A stretch of 64,000 nucleotides of DNA from Pohlia nutans (lineage: Eukaryota; Streptophyta; Bryopsida; Bryales; Mniaceae), in the NCBI GenBank assembly GCA_022496805.1, contig CM040086.1, positions 1,986,501 to 2,050,500 of the forward strand. The letters are read 5' to 3'. The stretch's first letter is position 1. Every line of letters begins with the position of its first letter. Under the pieces are notes generated by a model. It was not told the origin of the DNA and did no database searches. It worked only from the letters and a program-made list of their open reading frames with translations. This document shows, piece after piece, positions 52,476-62,447 of the stretch. A program made the translations under genes and the position numbers.

Positions 52476-52609
52476 TTATTCTTGAAAGGGAAGAATAGTC
52501 TTGCACAAATGACTCTTTGTTTAGTGGGCACTAACTCATTGTCCATACATAAACAAAAAAACACTTTATTCTCGCCGGCCTTAAAAGAGGACTAGAGTTT
52601 CTATCTATA
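52476..52609 (+). mobile_element. SINE-like retroposon, copy 3
   Basis: Full-length counterpart of 12428-12560 in the same orientation: 'ttattcttgaaaggg' start, 'tagtcttgcac', 'agtgggcactaactcatt', 'acactttattctcgccggcc' and the 'ctatctata' tail. It differs at many positions from copy 1, so the family is not recent. Confidence 0.6.
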
Positions 52610-52699
52610 TTCTCTTGTGGGGTCAAGTAGAGCCAATGCAATCTATTGAAATAATTGAATATTGTGTAATGTTCCCACTTTACACTCAAACCTTTTTAT

Positions 52700-52850
52700 A
52701 GTGATCCCTTATCCTTATCCCATTCTCAAATGTGGTATACATTGTCATTGAATGTAGCACACTTGTCACACATTCAAACTACGTTGTACTGAAAAAGTTG
52801 TACTGAAAGAGTTGGTCAGATTGAGTGTAACATCAAAACTGCCACTCAAT
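52700..52850 (-). repeat. Dispersed repeat R4, copy 2
   Basis: Reverse complement of the 24371-24485 block; here the phrase around 'gttgtactgaaa' is doubled at about 52789-52812. Class unknown. Confidence 0.45.
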
Positions 52851-53104
52851 GACCCATAATTTCACATGCCCAAAATGGTGTAATGCAAAGTAATACCATC
52901 TTTAGCTCAAAAAAACATCCATACACCTTTGGTAACCAAACTGCACGAACTCAAGACTTGGCATGTAAAAAACGTCCAACCAAAGCTTTACACAATAGCA
53001 AATATTGAACAGTGTAATAATGATGAGTTCAGCGCATAAGAAACCCACCAACCTCCCAGCATTTAAGCCATCAACAAAAACAAATGATTCCTTTTAACAC
53101 AATG

Positions 53105-53605
53105 GATTATTCCACCAAAAAATACACTCAAAGAGTATCACCAAATCAGAAAAGAAATCATATCTCAACTAGATGTAGCATTGCACACTTTCAAATCAAC
53201 ACAAGAAATGTGCTTGACTACATTCTCTGTTTAAGTAGCATGCACCAAACAAATGCTCAATTAAAACCGCACAACCCTTCCAGATCTACTACCCATACCG
53301 GAAACTGAAAATCTACACAAAAACCTGAGAATGCTATGCACACAAACACCTTCACGTGGTCAAAAATACACAGAGAGTGTCACAGTTGCAAGAAGAGGAA
53401 TTATATCTCAACAAGGTGTAGCATTGCACACTTTCAAATCAGGACAAGATACTACATTCTCTGTATAAGTAGCATACACTCTTTCAATGTTCTATAAGCA
53501 ATCTATTAATAAAGCATCAAAACGGTTCTATTAAAACTGCACTCTTTCAAATATAACAGTTTTACTACCGACACCGGAAACTGAACATATAGACAGAAAG
53601 TCCCG
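53105..53605 (+). repeat. Diverged ~270-bp tandem duplication 3' of the SURNod19 gene
   Basis: Two halves share 'tagcattgcacactttcaaa', 'actacattctctgt', 'aagtagcat' and 'accggaaactgaa' in the same order, offset by roughly 250-270 bp. The second half ends some 35 bp from the stop codon of the SURNod19 gene, so it probably includes the 3' UTR. The small plus-strand frame at 53084-53308 has no recognisable identity. Confidence 0.65.
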
Positions 53606-53639
53606 AGAACAGTGGTCAAAGAGGCAATGACCAAGGAGC

Positions 53640-55770
53640 TTAGATGACAGCGGAGACGCCGTCAGGGACGATCTTGACGCCCACCAAGCCCATCAAGCCG
53701 GTGTGAGGGCCACCGACCTTGGTGGACGTGACGACGTAGCGCAGCTTCTCGCCCTGCTGGACGCGCAGGGCGTTGGGGGAGCCCGGGTTGCCGTAGCAGT
53801 GCTTGATGCCCACCACGTAGTGCTTCTCGTTGCCGGCCTCCTCGCCCTGACCATACACGGGCGTGGTCTGGCAGATCAAGCGCCCGTCCTCCCCATAGAT
53901 CGCCGCGTCCAGCGTGGATGCGTGCAGGTGCGACACTGTGTACACCACCTCCCCTCCCTGGGGCGCGATCAGCGTCGCCTCGCGCCTGTCCACGCACTCC
54001 TCCGAGTTCAGATCCGCATCACCGCACCCGTCCACTGTGAACTCCACCAGATTCTCGTCGTAGCCGTTGTGATTCGTGATGTCTATGCCCACGCTCGATG
54101 TGGCAACCAAGCACTCGTTCCAGTCCACGTACTCCAATGTGTACTGCACAACATCGATAATCCCATCAGAACAAAACCAAACAAGCAATCGATGCAAAAA
54201 ATACCAATGTGCACACAAGGTAAATAATCTTTACTATATAACACAGGGCACCTTGACACATTCACCAGGTAGTAAATGGTACAAGAATGATGGTAAATTC
54301 TTGGTGTACACTTGCTAAACTGAAGTAGTTGTTCAATTTTAGCAAGTGTTCACCAAGAATTCACCATCGTTCTTGTACCATTTACTTGAATCGGTAGTGA
54401 ATCGGTCAAGGTTCCCTGTGTAACTCGCCACCCAACCATTGAAGTCAGATCTTGACGTTGTGATCTCCTTCACCCACCAAGCCATACTTTTAGAACTTCC
54501 TAGTATTGTCTGTCTACCACCCACCAAGCCATACTTTTAGGACTTCCTAGTATTGTCTGTCTACGTACTTAGTTTTAACACAAACTAGTAATCTAGTTTA
54601 TACATATTCGAACTTGGAGTTGTAGACGTTGGGCCTATCAGTTACCTCATAAGTAACTTAATGAGTAACTTAGTCCCAACAAAGAGCGAGGGGATTTGCA
54701 TGTACCTTCAAGTAGAACGTCCTCTCTTCGCCGTTGTATCCTTCCTGAAGAGCGCACATGTTTCCGTCTCCACAGCATCGCAATCCTCCAATGTAACCCT
54801 CTGGCAATGGCTTCCCGTCCTCATCGGCGGTCGCATTGTACAAGTTGCACCTGAACAGTTTAGTCACAATCAATCAGCACCTGCATCATTATTGAATCAA
54901 TAGGCTTTGCTATATAGCATCGTTTCAAAGGGAAGAAAAACGTCGAAACTATGACAAAACAACATACGACGTCATTTAAATCCTTTTTTGATATGTTTTT
55001 CTGGTATAGAAATGATGCCTAAATGACGATAAATATATAGAGAAGTTTGTTGTTACAACAATGTTTCAATAGCCTGAGACTTGAGATTCAAAGTCCTAAC
55101 GAGAAAGAGGAGGGTTGTGAAGAGAAAGAGAAAGAGCGGACCTGCATTCGGCGCAGCCCATGTGGTTGACAGCGCCCCGGGTGTCCAAGCCATGGACATT
55201 CAAAACCCAAACACTCTCGTGTCCTTCAACGGGAATGCCACTTTCCGTGACGTAAGGTCCCGGCAATCGGGTCTCCGTGTGCCTGGTCTCGCCGCCCTTC
55301 CCCAAGAAAGTGGTGATCTTCGAATACGAGGGTCTTTTCGAGTGAAGCGCGTGGCGGTGGCTGGGAGCTTCCAGAGCAGCGAAAGCGGTGGGGTCGTAAT
55401 GCATCCCGTGCTTGTGATGCCGGCGCATGTGGCGCAGCAAGTGGCCCAGATGCCGCTGCGCCTTGTCCTTGGGCACGGAGAATTCCACCATCACCCAGTG
55501 GTGCAGGTAGAGCTCCGACAGCGGAATCGGCGCCCCGCTCTCGTCCACGAGCTCCGCCGTGAACGCCTTGATTCCGATGTGCCCCGCGGGAAACTCCCCG
55601 GGGAAGTACTTGTTGTTCACTTCCCCTGGCTTCGCCCTCAGCGGAGGCGACATCGCGTGAAACTTCTTCACGTTCAAATTCTTCTCACATTTTTCTGAAA
55701 CGATCGCTCGCCCGTCCACCGCCACCGCCGCCACGCACATCAACAGCAAACACCACATCTTCATCGCCAT
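53640..55770 (-). CDS. SURNod19 (stress up-regulated Nod19) domain protein
   Basis: Three coding exons: 55142-55770, 54706-54850 and 53640-54143, giving 425 residues. Junctions are TGCAG|GTCCGC to TTCAG|G, and TTGAAG|GTACAT to GTGCAG|TAC. I chose the ATG at 55768-55770 because it gives a clean signal peptide (MAMKMWCLLLMCVAAVAVDG); upstream in-frame GTG is not needed. Family landmarks are FPAGHIGIKAF and LYLHHWVMVEF in the N-terminal part, a Cys-rich stretch across the first junction (GCAECRCN, GLRCCGDGNMCA), YTLEYVDWN at the start of exon 3, and PHTGLMGLVGV near the C-terminus. It is expected to be secreted or wall-associated; the molecular activity of the family is unknown. A His/Arg-rich loop lies at about residues 110-140. 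The plus-strand frames over exons 1 and 3 are shadows. Confidence 0.9.
54241..54422. mobile_element. Hairpin MITE in SURNod19 intron 2, 182 bp
   Basis: Arms 54241-54319 and 54336-54422 are complementary with few mismatches. The inner 49 bp of each arm, between 'agtaaatggtacaagaa' and 'cacttgctaaa', differ at about four positions. The outer ends are ACACAGGG and CCCTGTGT next to TA, which suggests a TA-targeting type but is not decisive. Transcribed within the intron (54144-54705) it would form a long hairpin. Confidence 0.75.
54471..54564 (+). repeat. 47-bp tandem duplication in SURNod19 intron 2
   Basis: Units 54471-54517 and 54518-54564 start 'cacccaccaagccatacttt' and differ at a single base (aactt/gactt), so the event is recent. 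Confidence 0.95.
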
Positions 55771-55841
55771 TACTCCCCTTCTCACTGCACCAGAATTCAA
55801 AACCCCCATCAACCCCCCAAATTCTACACACACCGACCCGG

Positions 55842-56090
55842 AGCTTCAGAAACAAAAATCCAAAACCCACGCTACTGATTCACGATACTCCAACAATGAA
55901 AGCCTTCGTCGCCACAACGAAGCTCTCAATCACAACAAAGGACCCCACTCGCAATATATAGAACTTCAGAAACAAAAATTCAAAATCTACGCTACTGATT
56001 CACAATATTCTAACAGTGAAAGTCTTCGTCGCCACAACGAAGCTCACCATAGCTCGCTTTCGATCACAACAAAGGACCCCACTCGCAATC
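55842..56090. promoter_or_regulatory. Tandemly duplicated ~120-bp leader/promoter segment of SURNod19
   Basis: 55842-55957 and 55963-56088 share 'cttcagaaacaaaaat', 'acgctactgattcac', 'ttcgtcgccacaacgaagct' and 'aaaggaccccactcgcaat'. The second unit has an extra 12-bp insertion 'caccatagctcg'. The two may give duplicated control elements or alternative start regions for the minus-strand gene. Confidence 0.75.
55953..55962 (-). promoter_or_regulatory. Candidate TATA box of SURNod19
   Basis: On the minus strand the sequence reads TCTATATATTG about 185 bp upstream of the ATG, between the two duplicated segments. The distance suits a start site near 55925-55930 and a leader of about 155 bp. No experimental support. 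Confidence 0.4.
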
Positions 56091-56586
56091 ACAATCAAAG
56101 CGCAAAAAGTTCAACAACCGGCGCAGTAACAATCACCGAACTCAAAACTGGGTTTCGATTTGCGACAGAACATACCTGCAGATCCTGTGAAGCTGATTGT
56201 TGCTCAAGGTTGTGATGAGATCCTTGAGCTCTCACTGAAGAGATGGGTCGTGGAGCTGGAAATATAAGGGCAATTGTGGGGTGGCGTGCAGGCCACACAT
56301 GATCATGGAAATGCGTGGAAGTGGAAAATCAGTGGCACAGTCCTTTCGTCGGATACTTCTCGACAGCTTCGGAAAAGGGGAGATTTCGGAAAGGGGCTTC
56401 GGTTTTTGTGTTCGAACCGGTGCCACGTATGGTCTCGTGTGACGTGGACCTCTGGAAATCTGACGTGGAAATGAGTTTTATGTCTGGAATGGACATGTGG
56501 AAAAGGTGGGACCGTCTCCAAATGGGGTCCAATGTCATGATTCCAGAATATTGTTGTAGGATCAGAAGCGTAGTCGGAGGTTCTAG

Positions 56587-56652
56587 AGTGAAGGATTTGG
56601 GGCTGGATAGTGAAGGATTTGGGGCTGGATAGTGAAGGATTTGGGGCTGGAT
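56587..56652 (+). repeat. 22-bp tandem repeat, three perfect units
   Basis: Unit beginning AGTGAAGGATTTGGGGCTGG, G-rich, three identical copies about 0.8 kb upstream of the SURNod19 ATG. Confidence 0.95.
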
Positions 56653-56915
56653 TGTGTGGGGGGAAGGGATGACCCTGAGGGGCAAAGGGATTGGGGGTTT
56701 TTTTTTTATGGTCATTTTTTTAATGGAAAGTTCGTTGAATGTGTTTGTATCGGAAATTACCCTCTTTGAGATATCATTATTACTAATGTATTAGCTTGAT
56801 ATTTTTTTGATCTTGCTTGCTTGTTCTGTATTAACCCTTTAACGTCCCAATTCAACACTGTTTTCAAAGATTCGTTATAAAATAGATGATGAAAAACGGA
56901 AATGGAGTTGATGTA

Positions 56916-58491
56916 CAGTGGGGTCCAACATGGAATGGCGTTTTTGGTTTCGCAGTGAGTAAAGTTTTAGTACTGCCAACTTTGAAAGCCTCCCGAGAGC
57001 TCAAAAATTGGTATCTTACCACGAAATTTTTACCAGAGACTCATCTTTAAGTTAATTATATGTATGCCAAATTTCAAGGCCAAAAGATTCACCCAAAAAA
57101 AGTTATTCAGAATCTACCAACATTGGTAGCTGTGGAAATTTTTTCACTGCTGCCAACTTTGACAGCCTCCCGAGAATGGAATTTTTTTTTCCTTACTTTG
57201 GTTTTTTTTTGGTAGAAACCAATTTGTGTTAGTAATATATGGTAAAAATATAAATTCTAAAAGATTAGTAAAAAAAAAGATATTAACAATCTACCAACAT
57301 GTGTAGTTGTGGGATACAATGGGGAAACCATTTCATTCCTACCAACTTTGAATACTGCCAACTTTGAAAGCCTCTCGAGAGCTCAAAAATTGGTATTTTA
57401 CCACGAAAGTTTTACCAAAGAAATATCTTTAAGTGAATTATATGTATGCCAAATTTCAAGGCCAAAAGATTCACCAAAAAAAAGTTATTCATAATCTACC
57501 AACATAGTAGTCAAAGTTGGTAGCAATGAAATGGTTTCCCCCATTGTTTCCCACAACTACACATGTTGGTAGATTGTTAATATCTTTTTTTTTACTAATC
57601 TTTTAGACTTTATATTTTTACCATATATTACTAACACAAATTGGTTTCTACCAAAAAAAAACCAAAGTAAGGAAAAAAAATTTCCATTCTCGGGAGGCTG
57701 TCAAAGTTGGCAGCAGTGAAAAAATTTCCACAGCTACCAATGTTGGTAGATTCTGAATAACTTTTTTTGGGTGAATCTTTTGGCCTTGAAATTTGGCATA
57801 CATATAATTAACTTAACCCTTTAACGTCCCGATTCAACATTGTTTTCAAAGATTTGTTATAAAATGGTGGATGAAAAACGAAAATGGAGTTGATGTACAA
57901 AACAAAGTTGTAAATGTCAATGTGTAGATAACATCTGTACGGTTGGATTCATCATATTTATTATTAATATTCTTAAAGTAATTTTGCAAGGTTTTCTCTT
58001 GAAATTCAATTAAAAATCCAAAATTAACACAAAAAAATTTAAAAATATTGTAATGAAATTAGAATGACATGCACTACGAGATGGTATGGTTTTCATTATT
58101 TGATTCTACTTACTATGGAAAATCATATTTAAGGTCTTTCTTTTTGAACTAAGATTGAAACTTGACATTAATCACTTTTGTAAATTTTCAAAAATTCACA
58201 TTATCTTATTTGGAAGATCCATACCGTACAAATGGTATTCAACTAGCACAAGAATGATAAAAAAGAAAAATGGATGAAAAACATCCGGTACCTACAGAAA
58301 TCGAGCTGCTGAAATTCATCCGGCGTCCAGATTCTGGACGCCGGCGCGCTAAAGGGTTAAAGATGAGTCTCTGGTAAAACTTTCGTGGTAAGATACCAAT
58401 CTTTGAGCTCTCGGGAGGCTTTCAAAGTTGGCAGTACTAAAACTTTACTCACTGCGAAACCAAAAACGTCATTCCATGTTGGACCCCACTG
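56916..58491. mobile_element. Long-hairpin TA-type transposon (CAGTGGGGTCC ends)
   Basis: Termini CAGTGGGGTCCAACATGG and the reverse complement, each next to TA (56914-56915 and 58492-58493). The uninterrupted site in the inner family D copy (about 57893-57902, gatgtacaaaac) has a single TA, so TA was duplicated. This is Tc1/mariner/pogo-like behaviour. The arms pair for about 430 bp (56916-57345 with 57500-57812 and 58361-58491). The loop holds a third copy of part of the arm (57347-57495 versus 56971-57122). The right arm is split by the inner family D element. No transposase. Confidence 0.85.
57813..58360 (+). mobile_element. piggyBac-like MITE, family D, inner copy with preserved empty site
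   Basis: TTAA at 57813-57816 and 58357-58360; ends TTAACCCTTTAACGTCCC and CGCGCTAAAGGGTTAA. The flanks aattaac and agatgag are contiguous across one TTAA in the complementary arm of the host hairpin (57047-57050 on the plus strand), so insertion duplicated exactly TTAA. Just inside the right end is a perfect palindrome with 11-bp arms CCGGCGTCCAG and CTGGACGCCGG. Non-coding, 548 bp. Confidence 0.95.
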
Positions 58492-58953
58492 TACAAAGCA
58501 AAGTTGTAAATGTTAATGTGAAAATAACATCTGTACGATTGGATTCATCATATTTATTATTAACATTTTTTAAACTAATTTTGCAAGGTTTTCTCTTGAA
58601 ATTCAATTTAAAATCCAGAATTAACACAAAAAATTTGAAAAATATTGTAATGAAATTGGAATAACATGCACTACAAGATGGTATGGTTTCCATTAGTTGA
58701 TTCTACTTATTATGGAAAATCATGTTTAAGGTTTCACTTTTTGAACTGAGATTGAAACTTGACATAAACCACTTTTGTAATTTTTCAAAAATTCACATTA
58801 TCTTATTTTGAAAATCCATACTGTACAAATGGTAGTCAACTAGCACAAGAATCAATATAATATTGAATGAATGAAAAACATCACCTTATGTGGTGAAGGA
58901 ACGCGTCAAGAATCATCCAGCGTCCAGCATATGGACGCTGGCGTGTCAAAAGG

Positions 58954-59176
58954 TTAACTCCTAAATCTCTAAACGTGTCGTCGCAACCAGTAGTATACAA
59001 TGTATTTTGGTTGTATTTGGAATGGATCCACATCCTTAACGAGTTTGAGTTCAAAAGGGAAGCCGAAATTTAAATCAACGCGGTTTTAGAAAAGCTACTA
59101 AGATCTCAATCCAGAGTTTCTCATTGGTAATAAATCTCAATTGTACGACAACATGTATACTATCCCCATGGGTTAA
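58954..59176 (+). mobile_element. piggyBac-like MITE, family A2, copy 2
   Basis: Homologous to 11671-11903 through the whole interior. Left end TTAACTCCTAAATCTCTAAA is altered, and the right end CCCATGGGTTAA lacks the GACGTTTAA found in the other copy. It shares TTAA with both neighbours. Confidence 0.7.
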
Positions 59177-59473
59177 CCCCTAAACAAAAGTGGATGCTAG
59201 TCTCAAAAATAGATATTAGCATGGCTCTGGTGTACATAAGGTGTATATGAGAGGACCATAGCAAGCATAAAATCTACCCCAACAAATTTGACATACTTGT
59301 AGTTGGAGGCCTCTCTAATATTAACAACTCCCCTTTATATTGTAATTGGTAGAGAATTTAATAGGCTTCAAAGGGGACTTGAATGAAAGCCATATGAGGT
59401 TGTACAAGAAATTTGCAAGGCTTTGAATATGTTTATGATTCAGTTTTTGGACGTTGGGACATTTAGGGGTTTA
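59173..59473 (-). mobile_element. piggyBac-like MITE, family B, copy 2
   Basis: Reverse complement of 10930-11269. Left TTAACCCCTAAAC; right GGGACATTTAGGGG followed by TTTA where TTAA is expected. Confidence 0.75.
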
Positions 59474-59476
59474 CTC

Positions 59477-59752
59477 TTAACCCTTTAACTCCTAAACTCC
59501 CAAACAACCAAAATTTGATCATTTCCATTCTTTCAGCATTCACAAATTTTCATCCATGTGGTTTTTTTCATCATTTTTTTTTTCTAAGATTAGTTAAAAA
59601 TCTTCGTAGTGGGCTAGTGGAACTAGAAACTGATCGAATAATTGTTTTTATGATTCTTTATAGCTTATGAAAGCCAAAAACTTCAATACTATGGAGTGTA
59701 TTCAAAAACATTTAACTCAATTTTGTTTAGACTACCAGACATTCGGAGTTAA
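59477..59752 (+). mobile_element. piggyBac-like element, family F (degenerate)
   Basis: It starts TTAACCCTTTAACTCC and ends at the TTAA shared with the following family C element, preceded by CGGAG where GGG would be expected. No other copy in the window. Boundaries are plausible and not proven. Confidence 0.45.
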
Positions 59753-60324
59753 CCCCTAACTGCCTAAGCGTTCATTTTTTGAACAATGTACAAATTTCAT
59801 CTATAATTTCTCATTTGTCAAGCACTTTTGGTATTGTGGAATTTTTACTGTAGATTCTATGGGAAGTTAGCTTCATGCGCATATGATCTGATTAGAAAGG
59901 GGATGATTTGTGAAACTTTTATGCCTCATTTCATGTTGTAGTGATTCATCCAAAATTTTGAAGATTTCAGTGTAAAAGTGCTCTAAAAAAAGTCAAATCA
60001 TAAAATTAAGCAACCAACAAATCTTCAAAAATCACTACATTCAGAGTATTAAATTTCAACCAATCACAAAAAATCCATTCATAGATTGTCAATATCTAAT
60101 TTGTAATTGAATTACAAATTAATTTTGAATCTCATGTTTCAAATTTTATACAAAATTATTAGTAATAGCAATCATAGATTTAACCGTATAGACAAAATCT
60201 AAAATTTATAATTTACAACTTTTATTCATATATCAAGTTCAAAATATCCCTCTAGGTTGCATTTTATAATGCATTTTTGAAAAAATGCCGAATTTGAAAA
60301 GGGCTCTAGACATTTAGGGATTAA
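59749..60324 (+). mobile_element. piggyBac-like MITE, family C, last in the chain
   Basis: Left TTAACCCCTAACTGCC followed by GTTCA-tttt-TGAAC hairpin; right GACATTTAGGGA then TTAA (60321-60324). Homologous to 50094-50670 throughout. The right terminus is amplified three times (next entry). Confidence 0.8.
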
Positions 60325-60362
60325 TGGACATTTAGGGATTAATGGACATTTAGGGATTAATG
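60309..60362 (+). repeat. 18-bp triplication of a MITE end
   Basis: GACATTTAGGGATTAATG occurs three times without change. It consists of the last bases of the family C element, its TTAA and two flanking bases. Confidence 0.95.
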
Positions 60363-61390
60363 GACAGAGGAAGCGTCTCCAACAACCTCATAAGGCTTGT
60401 TGAGGTTAGAGTATTAAACTATAGATTGACAAAATTCTTTTCGTTTCTTCTTCTTTACAAGGCCCATCCAATGATGTGTGTACTGTGATTCAATTTTTAA
60501 AAACTCTCTATGAATGTCGAGGATTAAAGGTGAGAGAGAATCTTTGAGAAATTTTGATGAGCAAGCCATAATATTTGCTTGCTCCATTTTGTTGGCCCGT
60601 ATTTGGCCAACTAAAACTAGTGCATCAATTACCATTTTAAAATATAAAACTTGGCCTTATGCCACTTTTTCTATAGAGAATATTCCACATGTTGACCACC
60701 AAGGCACTGAAAGTGTCATTAATACGTAAAGGACCAAGGATCTATGGTTTCAAAATATAAATTCAATTGATCCTATTGTGAAAAATATAATAAAAGTTCA
60801 AATCCACAACCAAGGTGACAAGTGTTTTTTTATACATGTGTATGCAATAATTGTCCAATGCATATTTGCATCTTTATGGTGCTATCATCTTCAGACACAT
60901 ATGTTTAAAAAAAGGCACATTAGGTTATAATTTTACGAGAAAATAATAAAATTCATAGATAAGCCATGTGATTGTTACAAGTTTTCAAAGTGGAAGTTGC
61001 CTAAACCACTTAAACATCCCATAGACTTGTCTGAAAATTAAGAAAAAGAATATTTCATAAACATATTTCAAAGCAAATTTACAATGCAAGGAAGGAATTG
61101 AGTATTCTTACCTTTAGGCTATTCACTCATGAGTTAAAACTCATAATCAGAGTTGTTCTTTTGAACTGCTACATCAACAAAGAAAGTGAAAGTGAACGAT
61201 TTAAATTAAAAAAGGCACATAAGGTTATGTCCCATAACGGTTTGGGACTGCCGTGCCTCACCAATTATGTAGTATATTATTTTGAGTTGCTATTACTACA
61301 AAATATTCTACCTCGAAAGAACTACTTCCAATTGTGTTGGTTTGCTTTAAAATAGATAGGTTTTAGTTGTTACTACAAAAATATTCTAAC
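60363..61390. other. AT-rich intergenic DNA
   Basis: Overlapping small frames on both strands at 60414-60729 have no recognisable domain and no splice or start context. Nothing else seen. Confidence 0.45.
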
Positions 61391-61613
61391 TTAACCCCTC
61401 AAGGACCAAGAAGCCCAAATTGGGCCTCATGTTGTTTTTAGCATTTTTTAGTAGATTATAATGAAGTTCCCTTTGTTCATATTTATTCACATGGATTCCC
61501 GCGTGCAACGTCCTTCTATGTTTTCTATGATATAAAATTTGGTCTCGTTTGAATTATAATTTTATCAATACAATCAATTTTAAAACCATGAATCTTGGTC
61601 CTCTAGGAGTTAA
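61391..61613 (+). mobile_element. piggyBac-like MITE, family F2
   Basis: TTAACCCCTCAAGGACCAAG (left) and CTTGGTCCTCTAGGAGTTAA (right) pair over 20 bp with a few mismatches, TTAA at 61391-61394 and 61610-61613. A subterminal palindrome GCCCAA-a-TTGGGC lies near the left end. A reverse copy is at 34301-34538. Confidence 0.75.
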
Positions 61614-62049
61614 CTTCTAAACATTGGGCCTATAACCATAGAATCTCGCTTAATCTGTCACACTCAATTTTGCCACTCTAAATAAGATAAGCATTCAATT
61701 TTATAATTTTAGTAGATGAAGCCATGAGTCCATTACAAATCATGATTTTTTCATTAAATTTGGTGAAAATTTGAAATTATCATGATTTTTTGAAGTGATT
61801 GTAAAGAAAATTCATATCAATCATAGAATGTACTAAAAAATTCCATTTTTTTAACCCAAGGTGTGAATTACAATGAAGAACATAACAAAAAATGAAAATC
61901 ATCTGCTTATCTAAATTAAGATATTTTTTTTGGCTACACCATGGTAACACCCACCGAGCTTGTAACTCCAATAAAGCACTTAATTTTCAGAGTTTCTCAA
62001 AAATTCAAAGTGAAGTAGAAATTAGATTTGGTAAGCCTCATTTTGTTAG
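61614..62049. other. AT-rich intergenic DNA
   Basis: Nothing recognised. Confidence 0.45.
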
Positions 62050-62447
62050 TTAACCCTTAAACGTCAAGAGGGCCTGAACGGGGCAGCCCGGGAAGAATCT
62101 AATTTTTTTTGCAAATAAAAATAAAAATAAAAATAAAAATAAAAAAATAAAAAATAAAAAATTGCAAAAACGGCTCCGCAGTGCACTGCTGGCTAGCACT
62201 GTAGCACTGCGGCACTGCTGAACTTTAGCTGTCCCAACCTCAAAACTTGTTCAATTTGATAACTTTGATTGCTTACCAAGGATTCTACAATCTCTCAAAT
62301 GAGGCGAACATTTGGAATCTAGATTGCTTTTTCAGTAGCTTTCCAACGCAACAAGTCTCGCTTGATTTGGTTGAGTAAAACTACTTTTTTCTCCAATTAT
62401 TCCTTTACACCAAGCCCGTGGGGCTTGCTTTGACGTTTAAGGGTTAA
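62050..62447 (+). mobile_element. piggyBac-like MITE, family I (perfect ends)
   Basis: TTAACCCTTAAACGTCAA and TTGACGTTTAAGGGTTAA are perfect inverted repeats. TTAA lies at 62050-62053 and 62444-62447. The right subterminal palindrome CAAGCCC-gtg-GGGCTTG is the same as in family A although the interior is unrelated. The interior holds an AAAAAT microsatellite (about 62110-62160) and a GC-rich segment full of 'gcactg'. Probably among the youngest elements here. Confidence 0.9.

Larger units (their letters stand above)
56831..58957 (+). mobile_element. piggyBac-like MITE, family D, carrying nested insertions
   Basis: Left TTAACCCTTTAACGTCCC at 56831; right CGTGTCAAAAGG and TTAA at 58954-58957. 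The right subterminal palindrome has arms CCAGCGTCCA and TGGACGCTGG. It is split at 56914-58493 by a TA-type foldback element (56916-58491). Removing that leaves about 550 bp collinear with 57813-58360. Its right TTAA doubles as the left TTAA of the next element. Confidence 0.88.

Noticed and set aside
53703..54227. Plus-strand frame of 174 codons over SURNod19 exon 3
   Set aside because: Antisense shadow of a clearly recognised exon; no domain.
55081..55698. Plus-strand frame of 205 codons over SURNod19 exon 1
   Set aside because: Antisense shadow; it also runs across the real splice donor.
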